In this document: piece by piece, positions 1 through 6,575 of the stretch | Layout: the number at the start of each line of letters is the position of its first letter | Position numbering within the stretch: the first letter of the stretch is position 1 | Assembly: GCA_050633205.1 (NCBI GenBank) | Contig: JBOEGA010000192.1 | Coordinates: 1-13,629 of the forward strand | Direction of reading: 5' to 3' | DNA: 13,629 nucleotides | DNA from: CBDHHC01 sp050633205 | Lineage (GTDB): Bacteria > Pseudomonadota > Alphaproteobacteria > Rhizobiales > CBDHHC01 | Made by a program: the position numbers and the translations under genes | The notes under the pieces: model-generated | What the model was told of the DNA's origin: nothing | Databases searched by the model: none | Seen by the model: the letters and a program-made list of their open reading frames with translations, nothing else

Positions 1-291
1 GGTCACATCTTTCTTGACTCCTATCTGGTAAGCAAACGCCGTGTGTCCTGAAACACAATAATTACACTCGTTAGTCACACTGGTCGCCAATTGCACAACT
101 TCTCGTTCACATTCATTAAAAGAAGAATGTACAAATGAGTTATTGAGTTCCGTAAATGCAGCCAATGCAACAGGCGATTCAGCCAGTACAGCGAATATAT
201 TGGGAACAAAGCCGACTTGGTTCTCCACTCCTTTCAGCATTTCTTGCGCGGGGTGTTGCTCGCTAGATTTATAGATTTTAAAAGATTCCAT
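1..291 (-). CDS. Carboxymuconolactone decarboxylase / AhpD-like protein (partial, C-terminus outside window)
   Basis: The first 97 codons of a minus-strand gene are visible; its 3' end lies beyond the left edge. The translation contains E64, then eleven residues, then C76-N-Y-C79 and H83. This is the E-X11-C-X2-C-X3-H arrangement of the CMD/AhpD alkylhydroperoxidase-like fold, in which the two cysteines form a redox pair and the Glu and His assist proton transfer. The start at 291 is supported by AGGA about 8 nt upstream. The gene is divergent from the HxlR regulator at 446, with dyad operators between them, so it is probably a target of that regulator. Known members include peroxidase/peroxynitritase-type reductases and uncharacterised oxidoreductases. 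The substrate is unknown, and a lactone decarboxylase role is less likely because the CxxC pair is intact. Confidence 0.85.
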   Translation of the reverse strand, partial: MESFKIYKSSEQHPAQEMLKGVENQVGFVPNIFAVLAESPVALAAFTELNNSFVHSSFNECEREVVQLATSVTNECNYCVSGHTAFAYQIGVKKDVT

Positions 292-323
292 TGTTTGATC
301 CTGTCTGTTTGTTTTTAATAAAA

Positions 324-339
324 CGCCGTAATTTCGGCG
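324..339 (-). promoter_or_regulatory. Hairpin with U-tract in the leader of the CMD/AhpD-like gene
   Basis: CGCCG (324-328) and CGGCG (335-339) form an inverted repeat with a 6-nt spacer. Read on the minus strand, the stem is followed directly by TTTTATT. It lies about 32 nt upstream of the CMD start codon, so it would sit inside that gene's leader. It could act as a weak attenuator. Because the whole 16-mer is nearly palindromic (CGCCGTAATTTCGGCG, one mismatched pair), it could instead be a protein-binding site. On the plus strand no T-run follows it. Confidence 0.4.
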
Positions 340-387
340 ACACAGAAAGTCTAGGAATAGAGAGATATACAAACAACTTTGGAATAT

Positions 388-424
388 GTAGTATCTAACT
401 ACACTTTATGTACTAAACAACTAC
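388..424. promoter_or_regulatory. Paired dyad operators in the HxlR/CMD divergent intergenic region
   Basis: Two 15-bp dyads share the layout GTANT-N5-ACTAC: GTAGTATCTAACTAC at 388-402 and GTACTAAACAACTAC at 410-424. Their ACTAC arms are exactly 22 bp apart, about two helical turns, so two dimers could bind the same DNA face. Known HxlR-family boxes (for example YodB) contain similar TAGTA/TACTA half-sites. The right dyad ends 21 bp before the HxlR start codon, which fits autoregulation together with control of the divergent CMD gene. The binding assignment is inferred from position and motif resemblance. Confidence 0.6.
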
Positions 425-445
425 AGAATTTAAGGAGCTGACCAG

Positions 446-1135
446 ATGACTGAATACGGCCAGTTTTGCCCGATTGCAAAAGCGACTGAAATTACTGGCG
501 AAAAATGGTCATTGTTGATCATCCGTGAGATATTGATGGGCAGCACCCGATTCAATGAACTGCAACGAGGCCTGACACATATCTCCCCGACTCTACTGTC
601 AAAAAGGCTTGAGTCTTTCGAGAGAAACGGTCTGATAGTTCGCAAGAAAATACCAGCACAACGGGGATACGAATACTTTCCAACTCAAGCTTGCAAAGAG
701 TTGCTGCCCGCCATTGTTGCTCTCGGCAATTGGGGCGTTGTCTGGGCTAAATCAAATTTAACAGAAAAAGATTACAACGTTGAGTTACTCATGTTGTTTT
801 TGGAACGAAGTGTTGTTGTAGATCAATTGCCCGGCGCAATCACAGTGGTTCGTTTTAAGTTTGATGACTTTGAAAAGTATCCAGACTGGTGGATGGTCAT
901 AGAGCAAGGAGCCATAGACCTATGTGTGACAGATCCAGGAAGAGACATCGATGTGTACTTCACATGTAGCGTAAAAACCTTGACCGATATCTGGATGGGC
1001 TACAATAACTACAGATCAGCGATAAAGGATAATCTTATTTCTGTTGTTGGCGATGCTTACCTCACCCGCGATATTTCAAAGTGGCTAAAAAATTGCGAAT
1101 TGTTTGGTGATATCCCGAGTGCGGCCGAAATTTAG
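446..1135 (+). CDS. HxlR-family winged-helix transcriptional regulator with SCP2-like C-terminal domain
   Basis: The 229-residue product opens with a typical HxlR N-terminus: Cys8-Pro9 followed by an MGEKWSLLIIREI-like helix (here TGEKWSLLIIREI) and the wing segment around residues 35-75 (RFNELQRGL, ISPTLLSKRL, GLIVRKK). Residues from about 105 on resemble the SCP2-like sterol-carrier domain found on longer HxlR proteins. The conserved early cysteine is the position that senses electrophiles or disulfide stress in YodB, HypR and related regulators, so a redox role is plausible but inferred. AGGAG at 433-437, 8 nt before the ATG, fixes the start. It is divergent from a redox-active CMD/AhpD-like gene, its likely target. 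No clear terminator follows the gene. Confidence 0.9.
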   Translation: MTEYGQFCPIAKATEITGEKWSLLIIREILMGSTRFNELQRGLTHISPTLLSKRLESFERNGLIVRKKIPAQRGYEYFPTQACKELLPAIVALGNWGVVWAKSNLTEKDYNVELLMLFLERSVVVDQLPGAITVVRFKFDDFEKYPDWWMVIEQGAIDLCVTDPGRDIDVYFTCSVKTLTDIWMGYNNYRSAIKDNLISVVGDAYLTRDISKWLKNCELFGDIPSAAEI

Positions 1136-1558
1136 AGACTGTATGTGTTCGCGTGAATATAATACAACTCAGACCATTTTTGAATACTTTTCCATTTGAC
1201 ACCAAGGGGGCTTACGGCGTTTTTTCCCGATGGATCGTATCTTAACTTTTCCCTAAATCCCGTCTGCGTATTTTTGGTTTATAACGTCAACGGATAAACT
1301 GATGTTTCGCTAATTCTTGAATCTACATGCCATCTACTGTGTTTATTCGATGAATTTGTACTTATTTATTCAGTGAATCTGAACAATTGCACTTCAATTT
1401 AGTACGCCCCTAAATCAGCGTCATAAATGCGACCTCCATCACATTAACATCGCTACTGGTTCACCCCGTCGGCGTCATCTCATTGACCAAATTAATCAAC
1501 AACATAGCCGAGACTATTTTCAGACCACAAAGATTTTCTGATTTATGTCACGATTTTG

Positions 1559-1588
1559 TCTACAAAACCCAACTCTCCCGAATAAAAT
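1559..1588 (+). promoter_or_regulatory. Candidate sigma-70 promoter for the lytic transglycosylase gene
   Basis: TCTACA (1559-1564, 4 of 6 to TTGACA) and TAAAAT (1583-1588, 5 of 6 to TATAAT) are separated by 18 bp. Transcription would start near 1595, giving a leader of about 100 nt. ATGTCAC (1545-1551) and GTGAC (1589-1593) flank it as a loose inverted pair, but I do not assign a regulator. Confidence 0.35.
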
Positions 1589-1618
1589 GTGACGCTTATC
1601 AATCGCTGCTTTTCCAAA

Positions 1619-1647
1619 CTCTGGCAAATTAGCCCCACTTGCCAGGG
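1619..1647 (+). promoter_or_regulatory. Leader stem-loop upstream of the lytic transglycosylase gene
   Basis: CTGGCAA (1621-1627) pairs perfectly with TTGCCAG (1639-1645) around an 11-nt loop. One G-U and one C-G pair extend it to about 9 bp. No T-run follows, so it is not an intrinsic terminator. It lies about 50 nt before the start codon and may affect mRNA stability or translation. Confidence 0.4.
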
Positions 1648-1695
1648 AAATGGCACTCCAAATAAAAATAATAATAATAAATCCGGAGCAGCATC

Positions 1696-2307
1696 ATGAA
1701 ATCGAGTCAAGTCAATTTCTTCAACAGCACATCTATGGTTTTCCTACGTCCTGTTCTGGGATTATTCTTCTTCACCGGACTTTTACTGCTTAGCTCAATT
1801 GCCGAAGCTTCATCTAGACAAAGTAAAACTAATTCATTGGCGAAACCGACTGTTGCATGCATGGGCCACTCTGCAGAAAGAGTGGCTGAATTAGAATATT
1901 CCTTTCATCGCCAAATCAGCAAATATGCCTATCAGAACGGCTTGAACCCAAACTTCATTAAAGCTGTAATCTCCGTTGAGTCATGCTTCAACCACAAGGC
2001 AGTCTCCCGTGCTGGTGCAATGGGTTTGATGCAATTGATGCCTGCTACGGCAAAATGGCTTGGCGTTACAGACGCCTTTGATTCATCACAAAACCTCGAA
2101 GCGGGAGCACGCTACCTAAAGCAACTGGCTAAACGTTTCGACAATGACTACAAGCTGGCGCTAGCGGCATACAATGCTGGTCCAGGCAACGTCAGAAAGT
2201 ACAAAGGAATTCCTCCATTCAGTGAAACTCAGCGATATGTTAAAAAAGTTATGTCGCGTTTTCATGAGTATCAAGCGCAAAACCAACTTGCGATGCTCGC
2301 CCAGTAA
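1696..2307 (+). CDS. Secreted lytic murein transglycosylase (SLT family)
   Basis: The 203-residue protein has a long hydrophobic signal segment (about residues 15-38) ending in AEA-SS, a plausible signal peptidase I site. There is no lipobox, so it should be soluble in the periplasm. The SLT/goose-lysozyme-like domain covers about residues 68-190, with catalytic Glu95 in the VISVESCFN segment, then GAMGLMQLMPATA (107-119) and AAYNAGPGNVRKY (157-169). All are hallmark motifs of family 1 transglycosylases, which cleave the MurNAc-GlcNAc bond and form 1,6-anhydro ends. GGAG at 1685-1688, 7 nt before the ATG, supports the start. The protein is small: essentially a signal peptide, a short linker and the catalytic domain. 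It appears to be a single-gene unit, and its exact subfamily is uncertain. Confidence 0.93.
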   Translation: MKSSQVNFFNSTSMVFLRPVLGLFFFTGLLLLSSIAEASSRQSKTNSLAKPTVACMGHSAERVAELEYSFHRQISKYAYQNGLNPNFIKAVISVESCFNHKAVSRAGAMGLMQLMPATAKWLGVTDAFDSSQNLEAGARYLKQLAKRFDNDYKLALAAYNAGPGNVRKYKGIPPFSETQRYVKKVMSRFHEYQAQNQLAMLAQ

Positions 2308-2421
2308 TACAAGCAGCAAAGACAGTAGCGAATAATCCAAGGTTATATGCGTTAAAATCAGACCTTGAATAATAGCCTCTCTTTCATGCATGCTGATTAC
2401 ATCAATACTGGAGGCAGGCTC

Positions 2422-3054
2422 ATGAGCGCGAAAAAACATAGTTTTGAAAATTCTCAAATCAAAGTTGATTTTGACGGATCAATTTGTGCTCACGCAGGGA
2501 TTTGTTTCCGCGAGCTAAAATCTGTTTTCGACGGTGATGCGAATCCGCCCATTAACCTGAGTGGTGCTCCGCTAGACAAAATCATCGCTGTGGTAGAGAA
2601 GTGTCCATCCAGTGCATTACGTTACCAGCGACTTGACGGTGAAAAGCAGGAATCGGCGCCAGAATCAGCGATCGCGACTATTATTCCCGGCGGACCTCTG
2701 GCTTTGCACGGAAAACTAGAGTTGAATGACGCTAAATGGACGCGTCTAACACTCTGTCGTTGTGGTTACAGCAATAACAAACCGTTCTGTGACGGTAGCC
2801 ATAACAAGCATACTTTTGACGACGGAAAAATCGCCGAACCGGAGCTCTCAAGCTCAACCGATGCTGAAAACCTCATAACCATCAAGGCGATAGCCAATGG
2901 CCCGTTGATAATCAAGGGGGACTTAACCTTTAAAACCGCAGATGGAAAAACCGCTGGAAGGCGAGAGAAGTGTGGTGTATGCCGATGCGGAAAAAGCAAT
3001 AACAAGCCTTTTTGCGATGGCAGTCATAAAGCGTTCGGTTTTACCACCGAATAA
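2422..3054 (+). CDS. Three-cluster iron-sulfur protein: divergent 4Fe-4S (YjdI-like) domain plus two CDGSH domains
   Basis: The 210-residue product contains three apparent Fe-S modules. Residues 12-70 match the divergent single-cluster ferredoxin type (Fer4_19, YjdI-like), with C22-AHAGI-C28 and C61-P. Residues about 87-133 form a first CDGSH domain with C112, C114, C123 and H127. Residues about 150-208 form a second with C187, C189, C198 and H202. CDGSH domains bind redox-active 2Fe-2S clusters through three Cys and one labile His. The start at 2422 was chosen because GGAGG at 2410-2414 sits 7 nt before it; an in-frame ATG at 2365 lacks a comparable site. There is no signal peptide, so the protein is cytosolic. 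Its partner and role (electron transfer, cluster delivery or redox sensing) are not evident from neighbours. Confidence 0.9.
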   Translation: MSAKKHSFENSQIKVDFDGSICAHAGICFRELKSVFDGDANPPINLSGAPLDKIIAVVEKCPSSALRYQRLDGEKQESAPESAIATIIPGGPLALHGKLELNDAKWTRLTLCRCGYSNNKPFCDGSHNKHTFDDGKIAEPELSSSTDAENLITIKAIANGPLIIKGDLTFKTADGKTAGRREKCGVCRCGKSNNKPFCDGSHKAFGFTTE

Positions 3055-3077
3055 AAAAAAGCGCCCCGAAGGGCGCT
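3053..3077 (-). terminator. Strong intrinsic terminator with TTCG tetraloop, minus strand
   Basis: AGCGCCC (3060-3066) and GGGCGCT (3071-3077) form a perfect 7-bp GC-rich stem. On the minus strand the loop is TTCG, the stable tetraloop type, and a run of T follows (complement of the A-run 3053-3060). It is therefore oriented for transcripts coming from the right: the VOC/COG3014/lpoB operon, the candidate small RNA, or both. The stop codon of the CDGSH gene overlaps the A-run. Confidence 0.85.
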
Positions 3078-3120
3078 GATAGACTAACAGTGATCGTTCA
3101 TTTGGTGTCTTTTGTAACCA
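3053..3120 (-). ncRNA. Candidate CRP-dependent small RNA (about 68 nt)
   Basis: On the minus strand, a perfect CRP box (3154-3169) is centred 41.5 bp before a predicted start near 3120. A -10-like GATAGT (complement of 3127-3132, 4 of 6) lies between them, and a strong terminator lies about 60 nt downstream. The predicted RNA begins with a hairpin (TTTGGT at 3117-3122 with ACCAAA at 3101-3106), followed by an unpaired region of about 20 nt and the terminator stem with a U-tract. That is the usual build of an Hfq-type regulatory RNA. I recognise no known family. The alternative is that the box and the terminator are unrelated, the latter simply ending the upstream minus operon. Confidence 0.35.
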
Positions 3121-3153
3121 AACAGAACTATCTCATTTTGTCGGTAAGGTTTG

Positions 3154-3169
3154 TGTGAACTGGTTCACA
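3154..3169. promoter_or_regulatory. Perfect CRP-type box (TGTGA-N6-TCACA)
   Basis: The 16-mer TGTGAACTGGTTCACA has 7-bp perfect arms and matches the core CRP consensus TGTGA-N6-TCACA in all ten defined positions. It lies between the 3' ends of two convergent genes, an unexpected place for a promoter element. The best nearby -10 candidate is on the minus strand, reading toward 3120. A Vfr/CRP-family regulator is the expected binder in a Gammaproteobacterium. Confidence 0.65.
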
Positions 3170-3255
3170 ATAATTACGTTTTAAGCCTTGCTTATCTCTA
3201 TTTGTGAATGCAGTTCCTTACAAAATACCGGTAATCCAATTGATATCCAGCACAA

Positions 3256-3675
3256 TCACGACGTAATTTCGATCTGATTCCCATCCGGATCGAGTACGAC
3301 ACTCTCGTAGTATCCGTCGCCAGTGGTTCTCGGCATACCAATACATTCGATACCATCGCTGATCATCCTGCTTGTCAAAATGTCCACTTCATTGTTTGAC
3401 CCTACTGAAACCGCTATATGGGCATATCCACTGGGCCGCTCATTCGAATTCCGCAAATCGGCGGAAACTCCCGGGTGTTGCATGAGCTCTAATCTGGCAC
3501 CAGCTGAAAATGTTATAAAATAGGAACTGAATTGATTATCGGCGTTGACATACACTTCGCTAGAAGTTGCATTGAAATACCTCATATAAAAAGCTTTCAA
3601 TCGTTCCAGATCGGTCGTCCAAATAGCGATATGTTCGATACGAATGCCAGTTTTAATATCTTGAGGCTCATTCAT
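3256..3675 (-). CDS. VOC-superfamily protein (glyoxalase I-like)
   Basis: The 139-residue protein has two beta-alpha-beta-beta-beta modules of the vicinal oxygen chelate fold. The usual four metal-ligand positions can be seen: H15 (RIEHIAIW), E63 (RLELM), H86 (GYAHIAVSV) and E136 (NQIEITS), with the typical VVLDPDGNQIEI ending. An intact H/E/H/E set is that of glyoxalase I, which isomerises the methylglyoxal-glutathione hemithioacetal. The sequence differs from canonical GloA, so another VOC reaction is possible. Its ATG overlaps the stop of the upstream COG3014 gene (ATGA), and an AGGAA site about 9 nt upstream lies inside that gene, so the two are translationally coupled. The terminator at 3053-3077 is the first strong one downstream. 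Confidence 0.88.
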   Translation of the reverse strand: MNEPQDIKTGIRIEHIAIWTTDLERLKAFYMRYFNATSSEVYVNADNQFSSYFITFSAGARLELMQHPGVSADLRNSNERPSGYAHIAVSVGSNNEVDILTSRMISDGIECIGMPRTTGDGYYESVVLDPDGNQIEITS

Positions 3676-4879
3676 AATCTGAGCTTCCTGAACACTTTCT
3701 GACCCGGTTTAACAACTACGCCCGGCAAATAAACCAACACCGTATCTCCATCAAGAAGTTCCAAGTCATGCTCACCTGCAGGTAATGAAATTCTCAGCAT
3801 CCCAAGTTGGCCCGGCAAGATATCCCACCCACGAGTATCGGCTTCTTCGAGAGCAAACAAGGCGATTTGCAGGAGTCCACCCACTAAAGGGTTATTATCT
3901 TCAACCTCATTCACAATTGAATGTTTTGCTACTGCACGAGCAACTTGTTTGGTTGCAATGGTTTTGCCACGTGCGGAGAGAGAACTGCGCGCCAAAGCAC
4001 CGAAATCCGACACGACTCGGGTAAATGGCGGGAATGAATTTTCTGATGCGACAGTGACGTCTATCGGCCACGTTTGAAAAGAGCGGTACTGTGGCCAAGA
4101 AAACCGAATATCCGGCGGAANNACTTGTAGGGAATGTCACCTTGTGCCAAAAAGACGATGATTTCACCATTATCTGCATCTTGCGCATCCCAGCCATCGG
4201 GTAAAGCATTCTTATATTCAGCTACAGCTTCATCCAAACCTAATTGCGTAGCATAAGTGACCAGCTTGCCCGCTACAGGTGAAGCGTCTTCCATGGCCGC
4301 TGCCAGTATTTTGTATTCCAGGTAGGCATCATTGATCAGACCAACGCTCTCAAAACTCAACCCAATCAGCGCCCGGGTAAAGAATGCATCATGCAAGGCT
4401 TTTGGATGACTTCCCAAAACTTTAAGTGAACGCCTTGCTTCAACGGCAGCACCCTCTGGCTCACCCAACAACAGAAAATTCATCATCAAATAGGTATGAA
4501 CCCACAACTGCTCACTGTATTCCCCCCGATACACTGCCAACCATTCATTTACGGCTAATGTAGACAACTGTTCGCTGACGCTGATCCGATTTAGCTCTTC
4601 AATGAGTTCGACCGCTTTCAGCAGCTCCCGGTTACTGGACTTATAGTCACCCAACTGATGAAACGTCAATCCTTTATCCATAAAAACCAACAGTCTGTCT
4701 CTGTCAGAAATTTGGTCACGTTTTTCATCCAGGGTCTGTAGTGACTGCGCGTAATTACCGTCGTGAAATTGCCTGCGAGATTCTGATAGGGGTGTTGACG
4801 CACAACCTGCCAGTACCAGCATTGGTAAAAGCAATAACAACAGGACGACACGGTTGTAGTTAAACATGGTCATCGGCAT
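3672..4879 (-). CDS. COG3014-family TPR-like lipoprotein, frame interrupted by NN in the assembly
   Basis: The N-terminal part (4879 to 4123) begins with a signal peptide and lipobox (L-A-G-C, Cys26), followed by helical, TPR-like repeats (about residues 30-230) and a segment ending GDIPYK. The C-terminal part, in another frame after the NN, reads PPDIRFSWPQYRSF and on to ARSSLSARGKTIATKQVARA, EEADTRGWDILPGQ and the end at 3672. Both halves fit one COG3014-type lipoprotein of about 400 residues. Deleting both N, or adding one, restores a single open frame, so I read this as one gene with an assembly defect. In-frame ATGs at 4873 and 4867 are alternative starts; the AGG at 4884-4886 suits 4873 better. 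It follows the lpoB-like gene by 26 nt, a pairing seen in other Gammaproteobacteria, so a cell-envelope role is likely. The molecular function is unknown. Confidence 0.8.
4121..4122. other. Unresolved bases (NN) inside the COG3014 gene
   Basis: Two ambiguous bases lie where the frame changes. Without them the junction would read AAG TTT CCG CCG (K-F-P-P) in frame, matching the flow of the protein on both sides. It is therefore a sequencing or assembly placeholder rather than evidence of a pseudogene. Confidence 0.9.
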
Positions 4880-4905
4880 CAGCCTAAGATTTCACCTAGC
4901 GCAGA

Positions 4906-5520
4906 TTACCACCTGAAAATGGGTTTGGAAGATTCGCGCGCGAGCTCGACCTTATCCGCCCAGGCAATTTCGCCTGTCACAAGATCTGTCATTTCGAGAT
5001 TTAGGCTGTAATACACGAGCTTTTTCTCAAATAAGCGCCATTGACGTGACTGCTCTTTTTCTATAGAGCGAAGTGTGCCTGACAGAATATAGTCCGCACC
5101 GAGCTGTTTGCCCTGTTTAATCTGATCGGCTACCGCAACATGACCAGCTGTCTGATAGGCAACCTCTTCAGCAATGTTTTCACGCTGTTTTTTATTGATA
5201 AAACGATATTTTTGAGATTGAATTAATGCGAGTCGGATATCATCAGTAATACCGCCTGTGTTGATATGCTCTGATGTTTCATTAGCCACTGTATATACTA
5301 TTAATATAGGTTTTTCACTGCGATAAGCTATTTCACTGCTCAACAAACTGGCTGTGAGGTCATCAACAATTTTCTTCTTGTCTGAGAAATCATAACTGGC
5401 GTTATAGTGAACTTCACTGTTGGTATCTATAGTACGTGTAGACGCCATACAGCCTGCCAAGCTCACAATAAAAAACGAGGCAAGCATTGTTCTGATTAGT
5501 TGTTCCCAATAGCGGTTCAT
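4906..5520 (-). CDS. lpoB: LpoB-like outer-membrane lipoprotein, activator of PBP1b
   Basis: The 204-residue product has a signal peptide with lipobox (SLAGC, Cys24) and a C-terminal domain resembling E. coli LpoB. Recognisable parts are a KPILIVYTVANETSEHI strand, a DDIRLALIQSQKYRF helix-strand, GADYILSGTL and LEMTDLVTGEIAWADKVEL. LpoB is anchored in the outer membrane and reaches through the peptidoglycan to stimulate glycosyltransferase and transpeptidase activity of PBP1b. The Pro-rich linker of the enterobacterial protein is nearly absent here (only about 30 residues between Cys24 and the domain). I placed the start at 5520 because AGGAG lies about 9 nt upstream; an earlier in-frame ATG at 5547 adds a charged stretch before the signal peptide. 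It is the first gene of the operon with COG3014 and VOC. Confidence 0.85.
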   Translation of the reverse strand: MNRYWEQLIRTMLASFFIVSLAGCMASTRTIDTNSEVHYNASYDFSDKKKIVDDLTASLLSSEIAYRSEKPILIVYTVANETSEHINTGGITDDIRLALIQSQKYRFINKKQRENIAEEVAYQTAGHVAVADQIKQGKQLGADYILSGTLRSIEKEQSRQWRLFEKKLVYYSLNLEMTDLVTGEIAWADKVELARESSKPIFRW

Positions 5521-5599
5521 CGTGTGAATCTCCTGTTCGCGTAACATCAGGAATGGTGATGTAAACGCCTGTTAAAGACAAAAAAATTACAATATCAAG

Positions 5600-5634
5600 A
5601 TTATAGACTGACCCTGCGTAACTGTGTGTAACTG
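5600..5634 (-). promoter_or_regulatory. Candidate promoter of the lpoB operon with a 10-bp-spaced direct repeat
   Basis: A perfect TATAAT (complement of 5600-5605) lies about 80 bp upstream of the lpoB start. No good -35 is found at 16-18 bp. Instead the region holds two perfect copies of CAGTTAC (minus strand; 5618-5624 and 5628-5634), whose starts are 10 bp apart. Tandem repeats at one helical turn over the -35 region are typical of response-regulator-activated promoters such as those of PhoB. No specific regulator can be named. Confidence 0.45.
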
Positions 5635-5649
5635 CCGTGATCTATTTGC

Positions 5650-6549
5650 CTAAACATTGCCTTCCAGCTTCTTCGTAAAACTGGCTCGAATGTGATCTGC
5701 TGCGCTATATACCGCAGGATTAGCATCATTCGCCGTTATCATGGCCAACTCATAGTCAGGAAGATCCGGCATACCACACCCCTGTCCTAACACCACTATC
5801 TGATCCGAACAGGAAGAGATCGGAATCGGTGCTACCGCAAGATCTGCCAGCATTGCTGCTTTTTGCCCGGAAATATGTGCACTCTTGAAAGCAATGCGAT
5901 AATCCCTCTTTATTTTTTCAAGACTGGACAGCCCGGCGTCTCGCCAAGCGCACCCTTCCTCCCAAACAGAAACAGGTAATGGATTTTGTTCACACGCAAT
6001 TCCACCTCTTACCCCAGCCCATACCAATCTTTCCCGATATAGCGACTCAGCACCAAAACCTTCTGCGCCGCCCGGATCACAGGTAATAATTGCTAAATCC
6101 AACTCCTTCGCCTTAATTTGCCGGATCATACGAGATGAATTCTCAACCACAACATCTACTGTAATACAGGGATGACTTTCGGAGAATAATTTTAAAAACC
6201 CTGGTAAAAATCGTTCAGAAATATCATCTGGAGCGCCCAAGCGAACAACACCTGAAACATCGGGTTGAATAAATTGGGTCACAATATCTCGATTAAGCGC
6301 CAGTACACGACGCGCATGAATTAGAAGCTGTTCGCCTTCATGGGTCAAGCTGACGGAACGTGAATCACGCTTAAAGACAGCTTTGCCCAATAATTCTTCC
6401 ATTTTCTTAACTTGCATAGAAACCGCTGAAGGTGTTCGGAATGTCACCTCCGCTGCCGAGGAAAAATTACCGGTTTCTGCAATCGCAACAACTGTTCTAA
6501 GTAAATCTAGGTCGAGTAGTGGCATTTGCGTGTTCGTGATTGCAACCAT
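5650..6549 (-). CDS. LysR-family regulator, LrhA/HexA-like
   Basis: The 299-residue protein has the LysR winged helix at about residues 14-73 (LDLDLLRTVVAIAETGNFSS, the SAVSMQVKKMEELLG recognition region, LTHEGEQLL), followed by a linker helix and an effector-binding domain from about 95 (VRLGAPDDISERFLPGFLKLF). The LDLDLLRT opening, the RTPSAVSMQVKKME helix and the LGAPDD segment resemble LrhA/HexA/PecT regulators of motility and surface properties; the subfamily call is by resemblance only. The start at 6549 is supported by AGGAG 6 nt upstream; a further ATG at 6564 lacks a site. It is divergent from a DUF1127 gene, a frequent neighbour of LysR genes. The effector is unknown. Confidence 0.88.
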   Translation of the reverse strand: MVAITNTQMPLLDLDLLRTVVAIAETGNFSSAAEVTFRTPSAVSMQVKKMEELLGKAVFKRDSRSVSLTHEGEQLLIHARRVLALNRDIVTQFIQPDVSGVVRLGAPDDISERFLPGFLKLFSESHPCITVDVVVENSSRMIRQIKAKELDLAIITCDPGGAEGFGAESLYRERLVWAGVRGGIACEQNPLPVSVWEEGCAWRDAGLSSLEKIKRDYRIAFKSAHISGQKAAMLADLAVAPIPISSCSDQIVVLGQGCGMPDLPDYELAMITANDANPAVYSAADHIRASFTKKLEGNV

Positions 6550-6575
6550 TGCTGACTCCTGCATCTATCAATTTT

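Larger units (their letters stand above)
1136..1695. other. 560-bp AT-rich intergenic stretch without a visible gene
   Basis: Plus-strand ATG codons in this stretch are followed by stop codons within a few to a dozen codons, and I recognise no RNA gene. The right half holds the probable promoter and a leader hairpin of the lytic transglycosylase gene, listed separately. A short AAT repeat (about 1666-1680) precedes the ribosome binding site. No convincing intrinsic terminator is visible after the HxlR gene. For the left 350 bases I can offer no function. Confidence 0.7.

Noticed and set aside
1661..1681. AAT repeat as a regulatory microsatellite
   Set aside because: It is a short low-complexity A/T stretch typical of a leader before a ribosome binding site; nothing indicates phase variation.
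2161..2457. Open frame of 98 codons on the minus strand antisense to the lytic transglycosylase gene
   Set aside because: It has no recognisable domain, and most of it overlaps the well-supported transglycosylase gene and the start of the CDGSH gene on the other strand.
3060..3077. Hairpin as terminator of the plus-strand CDGSH gene
   Set aside because: On the plus strand the stem is preceded by an A-run and followed by GATAGAC, with no U-tract; the orientation fits only minus-strand transcription.
3154..3200. CRP box driving plus-strand transcription
   Set aside because: The positions expected for a -10 (around 3191-3197) match poorly, and the transcript would run antisense into the VOC gene without a gene of its own.
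3672..4013. A separate small gene starting at a GTG at 4013
   Set aside because: The frame stays open upstream to the NN and continues the COG3014 protein; it is the C-terminal part of the split gene.
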